Shown here: positions 1-6,268 of the stretch, piece by piece
Layout of the letters: each line of letters opens with the position of its first letter
How positions within the stretch are numbered: position 1 is the stretch's first letter
Program-made: the position numbers and the translations under genes
The notes under the pieces: generated by a model
The model's database searches: none
The model's input: the letters and a program-made list of their open reading frames with translations, nothing else
What the model was told of the DNA's origin: nothing
Origin: Streptomycetaceae bacterium
GTDB taxonomy: Bacteria > Actinomycetota > Actinomycetes > Nanopelagicales > Nanopelagicaceae
NCBI GenBank assembly: GCA_027486075.1
Contig: JAIXPU010000135.1
Span: forward strand, 1 to 6,459
Direction of reading: 5' to 3'
Length of the DNA stretch: 6,459 nucleotides

Positions 1-996
1 GATCCATATGGTGGCTTAGATGATTTAGTAAAGAAGGTGCTGCGTACACCAGAAAGTGCTGCGCAATCATTTAGCGATGATCCACTTCGGATGATGCGCG
101 CTGCCCGTTTTGCTAGCCAACTTAACTTTGAGATTGATCCTGAAGTATTTACTGCGATGTCCACAATGACGAGCAGAATTTCAATTATCTCGGCAGAACG
201 TATCCGTGATGAATTTATCAAGATGTTGATGTCGGAAAATCCACGTATTGGAATTACCGCACTTGTTGATTCAGGTTTAGCAGAGATGGTTCTCCCTGAA
301 ATTCCTAAGTTGCGCCTAGAAATTGATGAGCACCACCACCATAAAGATGTATACGAACATTCAATTACAGTGCTGGAACAAGCGATTGCGCAAGAAGAGC
401 GACTAGGTGGACCTAATCTAGTTATTCGTTTAGCAGCTCTACTGCATGACGTCGGTAAGCCAAAGACTCGTAATCTCATCGAAGGCGGCGGCGTTTCATT
501 CCATCACCACGAGATCGTCGGCGCACGTTTATCAAAGGCTCGCATGAAGGCGCTCCGCTTTGATAATGAGACCATCGATGCAGTTGAAACGTTGGTAGCG
601 CTCCACCTACGTTTTCATGGGTATGGCGACGGTGAATGGACTGATTCTGCAGTGCGTAGATATGTGCGCGATGCCGGCGATTTACTGACACATCTGCATG
701 TACTTACACGCGCTGATTGCACTACTCGTAACGCCAAAAAGGCTGAACGTTTAGCGCGCACATATGACAGCTTGGAAGAGCGCATCGCTAAGTTAGCGGA
801 GGAAGAAGAACTATCCAGAATTCGCCCTGATCTCGATGGCGCACAAGTAATGAAGCTACTTGGGATCTCACCATCCGCTGATGTAGGCAAGGCGCTTGAT
901 TTTCTGATGGAGCTTCGAATGGAACACGGTCCACTGGGTGAAGCACGTGCGACTGAAGAGTTACTGCAATGGTGGAAAGCTAGGCGACATCCCTAA
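1..996 (+). CDS. pcnA: CCA tRNA nucleotidyltransferase, 3' part (5' end outside window)
   Basis: This enzyme adds or repairs the 3'-terminal CCA of tRNAs in the cytoplasm, using CTP and ATP. The frame is open from base 1, beginning DPYGGLDDLVKK, and runs 331 codons to a TAA at 994-996. The GTG at 37 is internal, because family-like sequence precedes it. Visible landmarks, numbered from the first visible codon: the end of the class II nucleotidyltransferase palm (DPYGG, about 1-5), the SFSDDPLRMMRAARFA block (about 23-38) typical of the poly(A) polymerase/CCA family, then an HD-type domain with DEHHHHKDVYEHS (about 109-121) and LLHDVGKP (about 147-154, H149/D150). Actinobacterial homologues are usually about 470-480 aa, so roughly 140-150 residues, including the catalytic Asp pair, should lie upstream of the window. 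The 3' end overlaps the convergent MFS gene by 17 bp. The family call is firm; promoter and start cannot be seen. Confidence 0.95.
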   Translation, partial: DPYGGLDDLVKKVLRTPESAAQSFSDDPLRMMRAARFASQLNFEIDPEVFTAMSTMTSRISIISAERIRDEFIKMLMSENPRIGITALVDSGLAEMVLPEIPKLRLEIDEHHHHKDVYEHSITVLEQAIAQEERLGGPNLVIRLAALLHDVGKPKTRNLIEGGGVSFHHHEIVGARLSKARMKALRFDNETIDAVETLVALHLRFHGYGDGEWTDSAVRRYVRDAGDLLTHLHVLTRADCTTRNAKKAERLARTYDSLEERIAKLAEEEELSRIRPDLDGAQVMKLLGISPSADVGKALDFLMELRMEHGPLGEARATEELLQWWKARRHP

Positions 997-2269
997 TAAA
1001 GAATTTCTTTGGCCGCAGCACGACCGTCGCGCATAAGAACCAAGCGACTGAAACTCCTAAAGGAAGTTGCCAGGAATCACCAGATAGAGGCAGCACCCAA
1101 GCGGCTAATAAAGATGAGCTAACAATTGCGGCATTTACAACTACGTCATAGACGGCAAAGACGCGGCCACGGAAGAAATCATCAATCTTGGATTGCACAA
1201 GTGCATCATTGGTGACCTTCACGCTCTGTCCACATAAAGCAGTGAAGAAGGCTGTGGCAGCAAGCAATACTGGGTTGCGGTCAATAACCAACAAGAGTGC
1301 GCTCACACTCGCAGCAGCAATCGATAAACGCATCCAGCGATGTCGCCCTACCTTTGCAACTCCACGAGGTGCAATGAGTGCGCCGATAACAAAACCAACT
1401 GCGGCGATACTGAGTGTGAAACTTAGTCCAGCAAGTCCTGCGCTGCTATCTGCTGGATCATTAAATGAATTTCGCTCGAGTAAGAGCGCAGTCAAAGTAA
1501 GTGCAGTTAAACCACCGCGATGGATAGCAACAGCGACAATGCCACGAGCTGCATCTGCATGATTGCTAAGGAAGGCAAAACCTTCTCGCATCTCCTTGAG
1601 CCCTTGAGTGATGCTGCCTTTGACAATCTCATGAGGTCGCGGACCAATCTCTTCCTTTGCAAGAAGTGAGGTCAAAAGTGCGGCGATGAGGTAACCAACA
1701 GATGCAGCAACGATAAGAAAGGCATCGGAGTGATCTGCTGAGGCGAAGCGATCGAAAATCTTCCGCAGCCCAAGACCAAGTCCGCCTCCGAGTACAACCC
1801 AGACGGAGCCTCCAGTAACAGCAAGGGCATTCGCAGAGATGAGATTAAGCGGAGTAGTCATCAGCGGAATACCAGCTGAAAGTCCAGCCAAGATAAGTCT
1901 GTTAACACCAAATGCAATTAATACAAATGCGGTAATAACTGTTCCGGTGTAATCGTTATAGATAAGAAATGCAATAACTAGAAGCGTTGCTGACCGCGAG
2001 AGATTTGAAAAAAGTATTGCGCGCTGTCTAGAGAAGCGATCCAAGAGAGTTCCAACAAAAGGGCCGATAACTGAATACGGAAGTAGAACAACAGCGAATG
2101 CAACTGCGGCGCTCGTTGCACTTGCTTGGCGCTCTGGAGAGAATAAGAGAAAAGATGCCAGCGCGCTCTGGAAGAGCCCATCAGTGAATTGACCCGACCA
2201 ACGAACGCGCAGCAGGCGGAAGAGCTTCTTATCTCTCACCAACTGCCACAGTGTTATCTGCTGGGTCAT
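980..2269 (-). CDS. Major facilitator superfamily transporter (MFS_3/DHA3-like exporter)
   Basis: This is a 429-aa polytopic membrane protein with about 12 hydrophobic segments (roughly residues 29-44, 51-71, 86-104, 110-128, 141-164, 183-203, 242-262, 278-299, 313-328, 333-350, 372-393 and 398-418). A long polar central loop at about 204-240 is typical of the 6+6 MFS fold. The loop after the second helix reads GTLLDRFSRQR (73-83), a recognisable MFS motif A (G-x-L-x-D-R...R). DDFFRGRVFAVYD (362-374) resembles the RGRVF block of the DHA3/MFS_3 branch (EntS- or LplT-like exporters). The substrate cannot be read from the sequence; family precedent includes drugs, siderophores and lipids. The start at 2269 is supported by a TANNNT box 6 nt upstream. 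The gene faces pcnA convergently, with its stop at 980-982 inside the pcnA coding end, and diverges from the DUF5318 gene, so it is probably its own transcription unit. Confidence 0.9.
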   Translation of the reverse strand: MTQQITLWQLVRDKKLFRLLRVRWSGQFTDGLFQSALASFLLFSPERQASATSAAVAFAVVLLPYSVIGPFVGTLLDRFSRQRAILFSNLSRSATLLVIAFLIYNDYTGTVITAFVLIAFGVNRLILAGLSAGIPLMTTPLNLISANALAVTGGSVWVVLGGGLGLGLRKIFDRFASADHSDAFLIVAASVGYLIAALLTSLLAKEEIGPRPHEIVKGSITQGLKEMREGFAFLSNHADAARGIVAVAIHRGGLTALTLTALLLERNSFNDPADSSAGLAGLSFTLSIAAVGFVIGALIAPRGVAKVGRHRWMRLSIAAASVSALLLVIDRNPVLLAATAFFTALCGQSVKVTNDALVQSKIDDFFRGRVFAVYDVVVNAAIVSSSLLAAWVLPLSGDSWQLPLGVSVAWFLCATVVLRPKKFFIRDVA

Positions 2270-2275
2270 ATGAGA

Positions 2276-2281
2276 AGCGTA
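2276..2281 (-). promoter_or_regulatory. -10 element of a probable leaderless promoter for the MFS gene
   Basis: Read on the minus strand, TACGCT is followed by exactly 6 nt (TCTCAT) and then the ATG at 2269. TANNNT at this distance puts the expected transcription start on the A of the ATG, giving a leaderless mRNA, a common arrangement in actinobacteria. No Shine-Dalgarno sequence is visible before this start, which agrees. No convincing -35 box is seen. The assignment rests on pattern and spacing only. Confidence 0.55.
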
Positions 2282-2297
2282 GTTAATGAAAGAGGAT

Positions 2298-2303
2298 TAT
2301 TCT
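2298..2303 (+). promoter_or_regulatory. Candidate -10 element for the DUF5318 gene
   Basis: TATTCT matches TANNNT and ends 9 nt before the ATG at 2313. A start of transcription about 7 nt past the box would fall near 2310, giving a leader of about 3 nt. This box lies downstream of the alternative ATG at 2286, so if it is real it favours the start at 2313. The hexamer is weak evidence by itself. Confidence 0.3.
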
Positions 2304-2312
2304 TCTCCTGCT

Positions 2313-2735
2313 ATGAAAACAAAGCGAGGATTCATCGACTATTCACTTGATAAGCGGGCGACCCTGCTCGCGCTCTTCCGTGGAGTAGTTGATGCATGCG
2401 ATGCAGATCCATACTTAATGCGCGCAGCGAAATATCATGGCGAGAAAGCAGATAGAAAGTGTCCAGTCTGTAAGAAAGATTCTTTAGTTGAACTTCGCTA
2501 CACATTTGGCGATCAGCTTGGCCAATTTTCCGGGCGCATTAAAAACGGTGGTGAGTTGTTAGAGATGGAGAGAGAATTCGGTGAATTCTCTGTGTATGTA
2601 GTTGAAGTGTGCCGTGAATGTTCATGGAACCATCTCTGCTCTACCTACTTACTTGGCGATGGCCGTGAGCGTAAAGCCCCAAGGAGACAACGAACACTTG
2701 AGGACGAGGACTTTGCTTCGCCATCGTTGCGGTAA
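2313..2735 (+). CDS. DUF5318 family zinc-ribbon-like protein
   Basis: This is a small soluble protein of 140 aa from the chosen start. It belongs to the actinobacterial DUF5318 family (Rv0049-like), whose molecular function is unknown. Numbered from the ATG at 2313, it shows GFIDYSLDKRATLL near the N terminus, a CPVC knuckle at about 50-53, a central FGDQLGQFSG block at about 66-75, and VVEVCRECSWNHL at about 96-108 carrying the second pair, CREC (100-103). The two CxxC pairs would form a four-cysteine zinc site. The tail is short, basic then acidic, and probably flexible. An in-frame ATG at 2286 adds nine residues (MKEDYSSPA) and has a weak GAGAAG ribosome-site-like sequence at 2272-2277. 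I prefer 2313 because family members, as I recall them, begin just before the VVDYAL-like block. The gene ends 20 bp before the PBP gene, a pairing conserved in actinobacteria, so a cell-wall or division link is plausible but inferred. Confidence 0.85.
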   Translation: MKTKRGFIDYSLDKRATLLALFRGVVDACDADPYLMRAAKYHGEKADRKCPVCKKDSLVELRYTFGDQLGQFSGRIKNGGELLEMEREFGEFSVYVVEVCRECSWNHLCSTYLLGDGRERKAPRRQRTLEDEDFASPSLR

Positions 2736-2743
2736 TTGCCTAG

Positions 2744-2749
2744 TAATCT
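2744..2749 (+). promoter_or_regulatory. -10 element of a probable leaderless promoter for the PBP gene
   Basis: TAATCT is followed by exactly 6 nt (GCGAAC) and then the ATG at 2756. This is the spacing expected if transcription begins at the A of the start codon. No Shine-Dalgarno sequence precedes this ATG. The box sits in the 20-bp gap after the DUF5318 stop codon, so the PBP gene may have its own promoter in addition to read-through. A -35 box is not evident. Confidence 0.55.
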
Positions 2750-2755
2750 GCGAAC

Positions 2756-4678
2756 ATGGTTAAACCACTTCTGATCCGCGCTGGTGTATTTATCGCCGGA
2801 TTCAGCTTTGTTGCAGGAGCAACGCTCTTTGCCTTTGCTTGGTTTACCGTCTCGATTCCTGATCCGAATGCTTATGTAAATAGCCAATCAACAATCATTC
2901 AATATTCCAACGGCGCTGAAATCGGTCGCATCGGAACTCAGAACCGTCAAATTCTGCCGCTTGCCAAGATTCCACTCAAACTTCGTTACGCAGTAATGGC
3001 CGCTGAAGATCGCGACTTCTATTCCAACCGTGCATTTAGCGCAACAGGTATTGCTCGTGCGCTACTCAACAATATTCGAACTGGTGATCTCAATAGCGCT
3101 GGTGGTTCAACCATCACACAGCAGTATGCGAAGACGGCATTTTTAACGCCGAGCCGAACGATTCAGCGCAAGATTAAAGAGCTAGTCATCTCTCTTAAAT
3201 TAGAGAATGCGATGACGAAAGATCAGATTCTTGAAAACTATCTCAACACTATTTACTTTGGTCGAGGCGCATATGGCGTGCAGACTGCGGCGCAACAGTA
3301 TTTCAATCGCAATGCAAATCAATTAACGCTTTCACAATCTGCAGTGGTTGCAAGTATTTTGCGCTCCCCTGGTCTCTATGACCCATTCTTTGGAGATAAG
3401 GCGCAGAAGGAGAGAAATAGAGCTCGCCTTGATGCCAGATTCCAATATGTATTAGATGGAATGCTTGAGAAGAAGTGGATTACTGAAGCTGAGGTGAAGG
3501 CTGCAAAGATGCCGCTGATTGCACCGCGCACAACCTCAGGCCAGCTCAGCGGCCCTAAGGGCTACATCATCGATTCAGTTCAGAAAGAGTTGAGCAAAGT
3601 TGGCTTTACTCAAGAACAGCTACTTGTTGGCGGGTATGTCATTAAGACAACTCTTGATCAACGCGCACAGACATCGGCAGTCGATGCAGTCAATCGCTTA
3701 ACGCCATCGCCTGCGCCAGCAAACCTTCACACCGCCCTTGTTGCGATTCGCCCAGGCACGGGCGAAGTCATTGCGATGTATGGCGGCCGCGACTATGTAG
3801 TGCGCCAGTTAAATGATGCTACGCAATCAATTGCGCTAGCCGGCTCTACCTTTAAAGCCTTCGCACTTATTGCAGGGCTCGAAGCAGGAATTCCACTGAC
3901 ATCGATGTGGAATGGTGATTCACCACAAGTATTTGATGATCTCGGTAAACCATATGAAGTCGCTAACTATGGAAATGAAGGTTGGGGGCAGGTTGATTTA
4001 CTTTCTGCGACACAACATTCCATTAACACTGTCTATGTTCCACTTGGCATTAAGGCAGGGCTAGATAAAGTTGTCGATGCAGCGCGACGTGCAGGAATCC
4101 CTGAGACAGTTGCCATGATTGGAACTCCATCAGTAACGCTCGGTGTAGCAAGCCCACACGTCATCGACGTCGCTAATGCATATGCAACATTTGCAGCGCA
4201 AGGTGTTTATTCAAAGCCATACATGGTTGCTCAGGTAACTGGTCCAAATAAGGGCGTGCTCTATCAAGGAAAGCCACAGACCCAAGAAGTATTTAGTAAA
4301 GAGGTCATGGCTGATTTAACGTATGCGCTTAAGAGCGTTGTCACTGGTGGAACAGGTGCTGCGGCCCTCGGCCTTGGTCGTCCTGCTGCAGGTAAGACTG
4401 GTACATCGCAATCAAATGCATCTGCCTGGTTTGCCGGTTACACACCACAACTATCTGCAACTGTGGCGCTCTTCCGCGATAGCGCATCAGAATCACTCAA
4501 CGGTATTGGTGGTCTGACATCTGTGACTGGTGGATCTTTCCCAGCGCGTATATGGACTGCATTTATGAAGGGCGCGCTCCGCAATGAGCCGGTCATGAGC
4601 TTTCCTGCCCCTTCAAATATCGGCGGACTTGATCCTGTTGTGATGACAAGCGGTGGTCGCCAAGTTAAGAAAGATTAG
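2756..4678 (+). CDS. ponA: Bifunctional class A penicillin-binding protein (peptidoglycan glycosyltransferase/transpeptidase)
   Basis: This 640-aa protein polymerises lipid II into glycan strands and cross-links the stem peptides on the outer face of the membrane. A membrane anchor spans about residues 7-31, after a cytoplasmic tail of only six residues. The GT51 domain (about 55-235) has the catalytic-Glu motif EDRDFYSN (E84), then GGSTITQQYAKTAFL (116-130), the RKIKE box with the second Glu (E142), and NYLNTIYFGRGAYGV (161-175). The transpeptidase domain (about 320-605) has the three active-site motifs: SxxK at S364-K367 (STFK), SxN at S422-N424 (SIN), and KTGT at 547-550. There is no PASTA domain and the C-terminal tail is short (about 35 residues). 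Many EDxxF motifs continue xHxG; here the residues are SNRAF, close to the SNPGF I recall for mycobacterial PonA1. Position between DUF5318 and a GT87-type gene supports PonA1 orthology. The start is fixed by the leaderless-type -10 box and the immediately following membrane segment. All catalytic motifs are intact. Confidence 0.96.
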   Translation: MVKPLLIRAGVFIAGFSFVAGATLFAFAWFTVSIPDPNAYVNSQSTIIQYSNGAEIGRIGTQNRQILPLAKIPLKLRYAVMAAEDRDFYSNRAFSATGIARALLNNIRTGDLNSAGGSTITQQYAKTAFLTPSRTIQRKIKELVISLKLENAMTKDQILENYLNTIYFGRGAYGVQTAAQQYFNRNANQLTLSQSAVVASILRSPGLYDPFFGDKAQKERNRARLDARFQYVLDGMLEKKWITEAEVKAAKMPLIAPRTTSGQLSGPKGYIIDSVQKELSKVGFTQEQLLVGGYVIKTTLDQRAQTSAVDAVNRLTPSPAPANLHTALVAIRPGTGEVIAMYGGRDYVVRQLNDATQSIALAGSTFKAFALIAGLEAGIPLTSMWNGDSPQVFDDLGKPYEVANYGNEGWGQVDLLSATQHSINTVYVPLGIKAGLDKVVDAARRAGIPETVAMIGTPSVTLGVASPHVIDVANAYATFAAQGVYSKPYMVAQVTGPNKGVLYQGKPQTQEVFSKEVMADLTYALKSVVTGGTGAAALGLGRPAAGKTGTSQSNASAWFAGYTPQLSATVALFRDSASESLNGIGGLTSVTGGSFPARIWTAFMKGALRNEPVMSFPAPSNIGGLDPVVMTSGGRQVKKD

Positions 4679-4686
4679 TTCGATCT

Positions 4687-5874
4687 ATGCGCGTTACAAC
4701 CCGCGTAGTTATTGCTTTAGCGCTCCTTGCCTCGTTACTTAGCTTCGCAAAATTTAATTACTGCGCGCAAACTGGTTGGAAGACGCCCGGTCAATATGTA
4801 CATGCCTGCTATTCAGATATCCCTGCGCTCTACGGTGAAAGAGGGCTAGATAAAGGGGTTTGGGCTTATAACAACGGTGAAAATTCTGTTGAGTATCCAG
4901 TAGTTCAGGGCGCCATCATGTGGGTGAGTGCGAAGGTAATTCCTGATGGTGCAAAAAACTATTTCTATGGAAGTGCGTTGCTGCTCGCACTCCTCTTTAT
5001 CTTTATCGCACTCATTGTCTTTCGGATCAGACCTGAATTCGGGTATTTACTACCGCTAGCACCAGCTGCCATTGCAGCTCTATATATCAACTGGGATCTG
5101 TGGGCGATTGCAGCGATGATGTTGGCAATCTATTGGTTTGATCGCAAGCAAGATAATGCGAGCGCTTTTGCTTTAGGAATTGCAATCTCTACCAAGTTCT
5201 TACCAATCTTTCTTCTTATTCCAATTGCGTTGATTTACTTTAGACGTGAAGATTTACTGAAGTTTGTAAAGTATTCAGCGGTTGTGATTGTAACTTTTGT
5301 AGCAATTAATCTTCCTGTTGCTCTGACTACCTTTGATGGTTGGTGGCGCTTCTACTCACTCAACCTCAATCGTGGTTCAGATTGGGGATCTCTTTGGTAT
5401 GCGCTTTCAAACCTTGGTTTAGATCTCACTCACCAGAATTATCTTTCAGTTTTGCTTCTACTTATCGCCATCACGCTCTTTTCACTTTTCTTCTTGCAGA
5501 CAGTTGATGTTTTAAAACTTGCACACGTCGCGCTCTTCATCATGATTGCCGTCATGGCAGTCAGCAAGGTGTATTCACCGCAATATGTTTTATGGCTTGT
5601 CCCCCTTACCGTTATTGCACTCATTGATAAACGTGATCTGGCAATCTTCTGGTTCTGGCAGGGCGCTGAAGTTCTGTATCACCTAGCGATCTGGCAGCAC
5701 CTGGCCTCGGTGACTGGCGCTAAGTTTGGGCTACCGGTTGTCGCCTATTCGGTCATCACCTTGATACGTATTGGGGCCTCGATCGCCCTGGTCGTACGCC
5801 TGGCTGCCCGCCACCGTAAATCGGGCGTATTCCCCAGCGAATTTCTCTTATCCACGGGCGAGAGTTACCCTTAA
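4687..5874 (+). CDS. GT87/DUF2029-type polytopic membrane glycosyltransferase
   Basis: This is a 395-aa membrane protein with about 10-11 hydrophobic segments (first at about 5-23, then 90-113, 118-132, 134-150, 160-182, 195-213, 252-272, 278-293, 297-313, 318-335 and 348-372). After the first helix comes a large extracytoplasmic loop (about 24-89) with SDIPALYGERGL (43-54), where D44 is a candidate catalytic Asp of GT-C type enzymes, and EYPVVQG (69-75). SKVYSPQYVLWLVPL (293-307) is characteristic of the GT87/DUF2029 family, which includes mycobacterial polyprenyl-phosphate-mannose-dependent mannosyltransferases. C26 and C41 in the loop could form a disulfide. Substrate is unknown; a lipid-linked sugar donor is the family expectation. 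It begins 8 bp after the PBP stop with no clear ribosome site, suggesting co-transcription and perhaps translational coupling. It is in the position of M. tuberculosis Rv0051, which I recall as longer (about 560 aa). The last 150 bp look more GC-rich than the rest. Confidence 0.82.
   Translation: MRVTTRVVIALALLASLLSFAKFNYCAQTGWKTPGQYVHACYSDIPALYGERGLDKGVWAYNNGENSVEYPVVQGAIMWVSAKVIPDGAKNYFYGSALLLALLFIFIALIVFRIRPEFGYLLPLAPAAIAALYINWDLWAIAAMMLAIYWFDRKQDNASAFALGIAISTKFLPIFLLIPIALIYFRREDLLKFVKYSAVVIVTFVAINLPVALTTFDGWWRFYSLNLNRGSDWGSLWYALSNLGLDLTHQNYLSVLLLLIAITLFSLFFLQTVDVLKLAHVALFIMIAVMAVSKVYSPQYVLWLVPLTVIALIDKRDLAIFWFWQGAEVLYHLAIWQHLASVTGAKFGLPVVAYSVITLIRIGASIALVVRLAARHRKSGVFPSEFLLSTGESYP
5848..5856 (+). 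promoter_or_regulatory. DnaA-box-like site upstream of rpsF
   Basis: TTATCCACG matches the bacterial DnaA box TTATCCACA at 8 of 9 positions. It lies within the final codons of the GT87-type gene, about 120 bp before the rpsF start. An isolated 8/9 match can arise by chance in coding sequence. Its interest comes from the exact actinobacterial-type box, in the same orientation, before ssb. Confidence 0.3.
5866..5871 (+). promoter_or_regulatory. Candidate -10 element for the rpsF-ssb operon
   Basis: TACCCT matches TANNNT and overlaps the end of the GT87-type gene. A start about 7 nt downstream (near 5878) would make the mRNA begin at the base of the long stem-loop described next. The only upstream sequence near the -35 position is pyrimidine-rich (about 5842-5849) and unlike TTGACA. 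Some promoter is expected here because rpsF normally starts its own operon, but the exact box is uncertain. Confidence 0.25.
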
Positions 5875-5875
5875 C

Positions 5876-5931
5876 CTCTTCACGAAGAGCCCGCCGGGTG
5901 TATTTGTGAAGAGTATTAACCCTCTTGTCAC
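5876..5931 (+). promoter_or_regulatory. Structured rpsF leader or attenuator-like element with two competing stem-loops
   Basis: Stem A pairs 5876-5886 (CTCTTCACGAA) with 5903-5913 (TTTGTGAAGAG): 11 pairs including one G-U. It encloses a small CCC/GGG hairpin (5890-5892 with 5896-5898). Stem B pairs 5906-5913 (GTGAAGAG) with 5922-5931 (CTCTTGTCAC): 8 pairs with a 2-nt bulge and an 8-nt loop. Both stems use 5906-5913, so they exclude each other. Stem A begins right after the GT87-type stop codon but is not followed by a U-run, so it is not a classic intrinsic terminator. In many phyla the rpsF leader carries an S6:S18-binding motif with an unpaired CCG. CCG occurs twice here, at 5891-5893 and 5894-5896. 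Autoregulation by bS6:bS18 is therefore a reasonable hypothesis; a read-through-limiting hairpin is the main alternative. Confidence 0.45.
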
Positions 5932-5956
5932 GTCAAATGCCGTGGCCGTTTAGTCC

Positions 5957-5965
5957 AAAGGAGGT
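5957..5965 (+). promoter_or_regulatory. Strong Shine-Dalgarno sequence of rpsF
   Basis: AAAGGAGGT is a full-strength match to the anti-Shine-Dalgarno end of 16S rRNA. It lies 11 nt before the ATG at 5977, a longer spacing than the usual 5-9 nt. A TAA in the rpsF frame at 5971-5973 rules out an earlier in-frame start, so 5977 is the start. This is much the strongest ribosome site in the window. Confidence 0.85.
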
Positions 5966-5976
5966 CGGGTTAACGT

Positions 5977-6261
5977 ATGCGTCACTATGAACTAATGGTA
6001 ATTCTCGATCCAGAACTCGAAGAACGTACCGTCACACCATCACTTGAGACATATCTCAAAATCATCAAAGACAGCGGAGGCCGCGTCGACAAGCTCGATG
6101 TTTGGGGCAAGCGCCGTATGTCATTTGAAATCAATAAGAAGCCTGAAGGCATCTATGCAGTCGTCGATATGCACTGCGAGCCAGCGGCAATCAAAGAGTT
6201 AGATCGTCAGCTCAACCTGAACGAATCTGTCTTACGCACAAAGGTTCTTCGTCCGCTCTAG
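5977..6261 (+). CDS. rpsF: 30S ribosomal protein bS6
   Basis: bS6 is a small-subunit ribosomal protein that binds with bS18 to the platform of the 30S subunit through 16S rRNA helix 22. The protein is 94 aa, the usual length. Family features are clear: [13 protein letters not shown] near the N terminus (4-16), [11 protein letters not shown] (42-52), [11 protein letters not shown] (56-66), and [21 protein letters not shown] at 73-93. There is no long acidic C-terminal extension of the kind seen in E. coli. It is preceded by a very strong ribosome site and a structured leader, and followed by ssb, the conserved start of the rpsF-ssb-rpsR-rplI operon. bS6 with bS18 can repress its own mRNA in other bacteria, which fits the leader seen here. 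Confidence 0.98.
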   Translation: MRHYELMVILDPELEERTVTPSLETYLKIIKDSGGRVDKLDVWGKRRMSFEINKKPEGIYAVVDMHCEPAAIKELDRQLNLNESVLRTKVLRPL

Positions 6262-6268
6262 TTTTCAA

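Noticed and set aside
37..39. GTG at 37 as the start of pcnA
   Set aside because: The frame is open back to base 1, and the preceding codons (DPYGGLDDLVKK) fit the end of the nucleotidyltransferase domain, so the gene is truncated by the window edge.
476..890. Minus-strand open frames (476-691 and 615-890) inside pcnA
   Set aside because: They are shadows of a well-supported gene and give low-complexity Arg/Ser-rich translations without family resemblance.
998..1010. AAAGAATTTCTTT as a bidirectional terminator between pcnA and the MFS gene
   Set aside because: The stem has only five mostly A-T pairs, lies inside the MFS coding end and is not a GC-rich hairpin with a T-run.
1188..1562. 124-codon plus-strand open frame antisense to the MFS gene
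   Set aside because: It lies wholly within the MFS gene, whose helices and MFS motifs are clear; the antisense translation shows no recognisable domain and has no ribosome site or supporting context.
5876..5913. Stem-loop after the GT87-type gene as a classical Rho-independent terminator
   Set aside because: The stem is good, but the following bases (TATTAACCCTCTTG) contain no U-run; a leader or attenuator role is kept as the working call instead.
4323..5953. Short frames at 4323-4517, 5439-5624 and 5771-5953
   Set aside because: Each overlaps the PBP or GT87-type gene in another frame and shows no protein-family signal. The one at 5771-5953 runs into the rpsF leader but has no ribosome site of its own.
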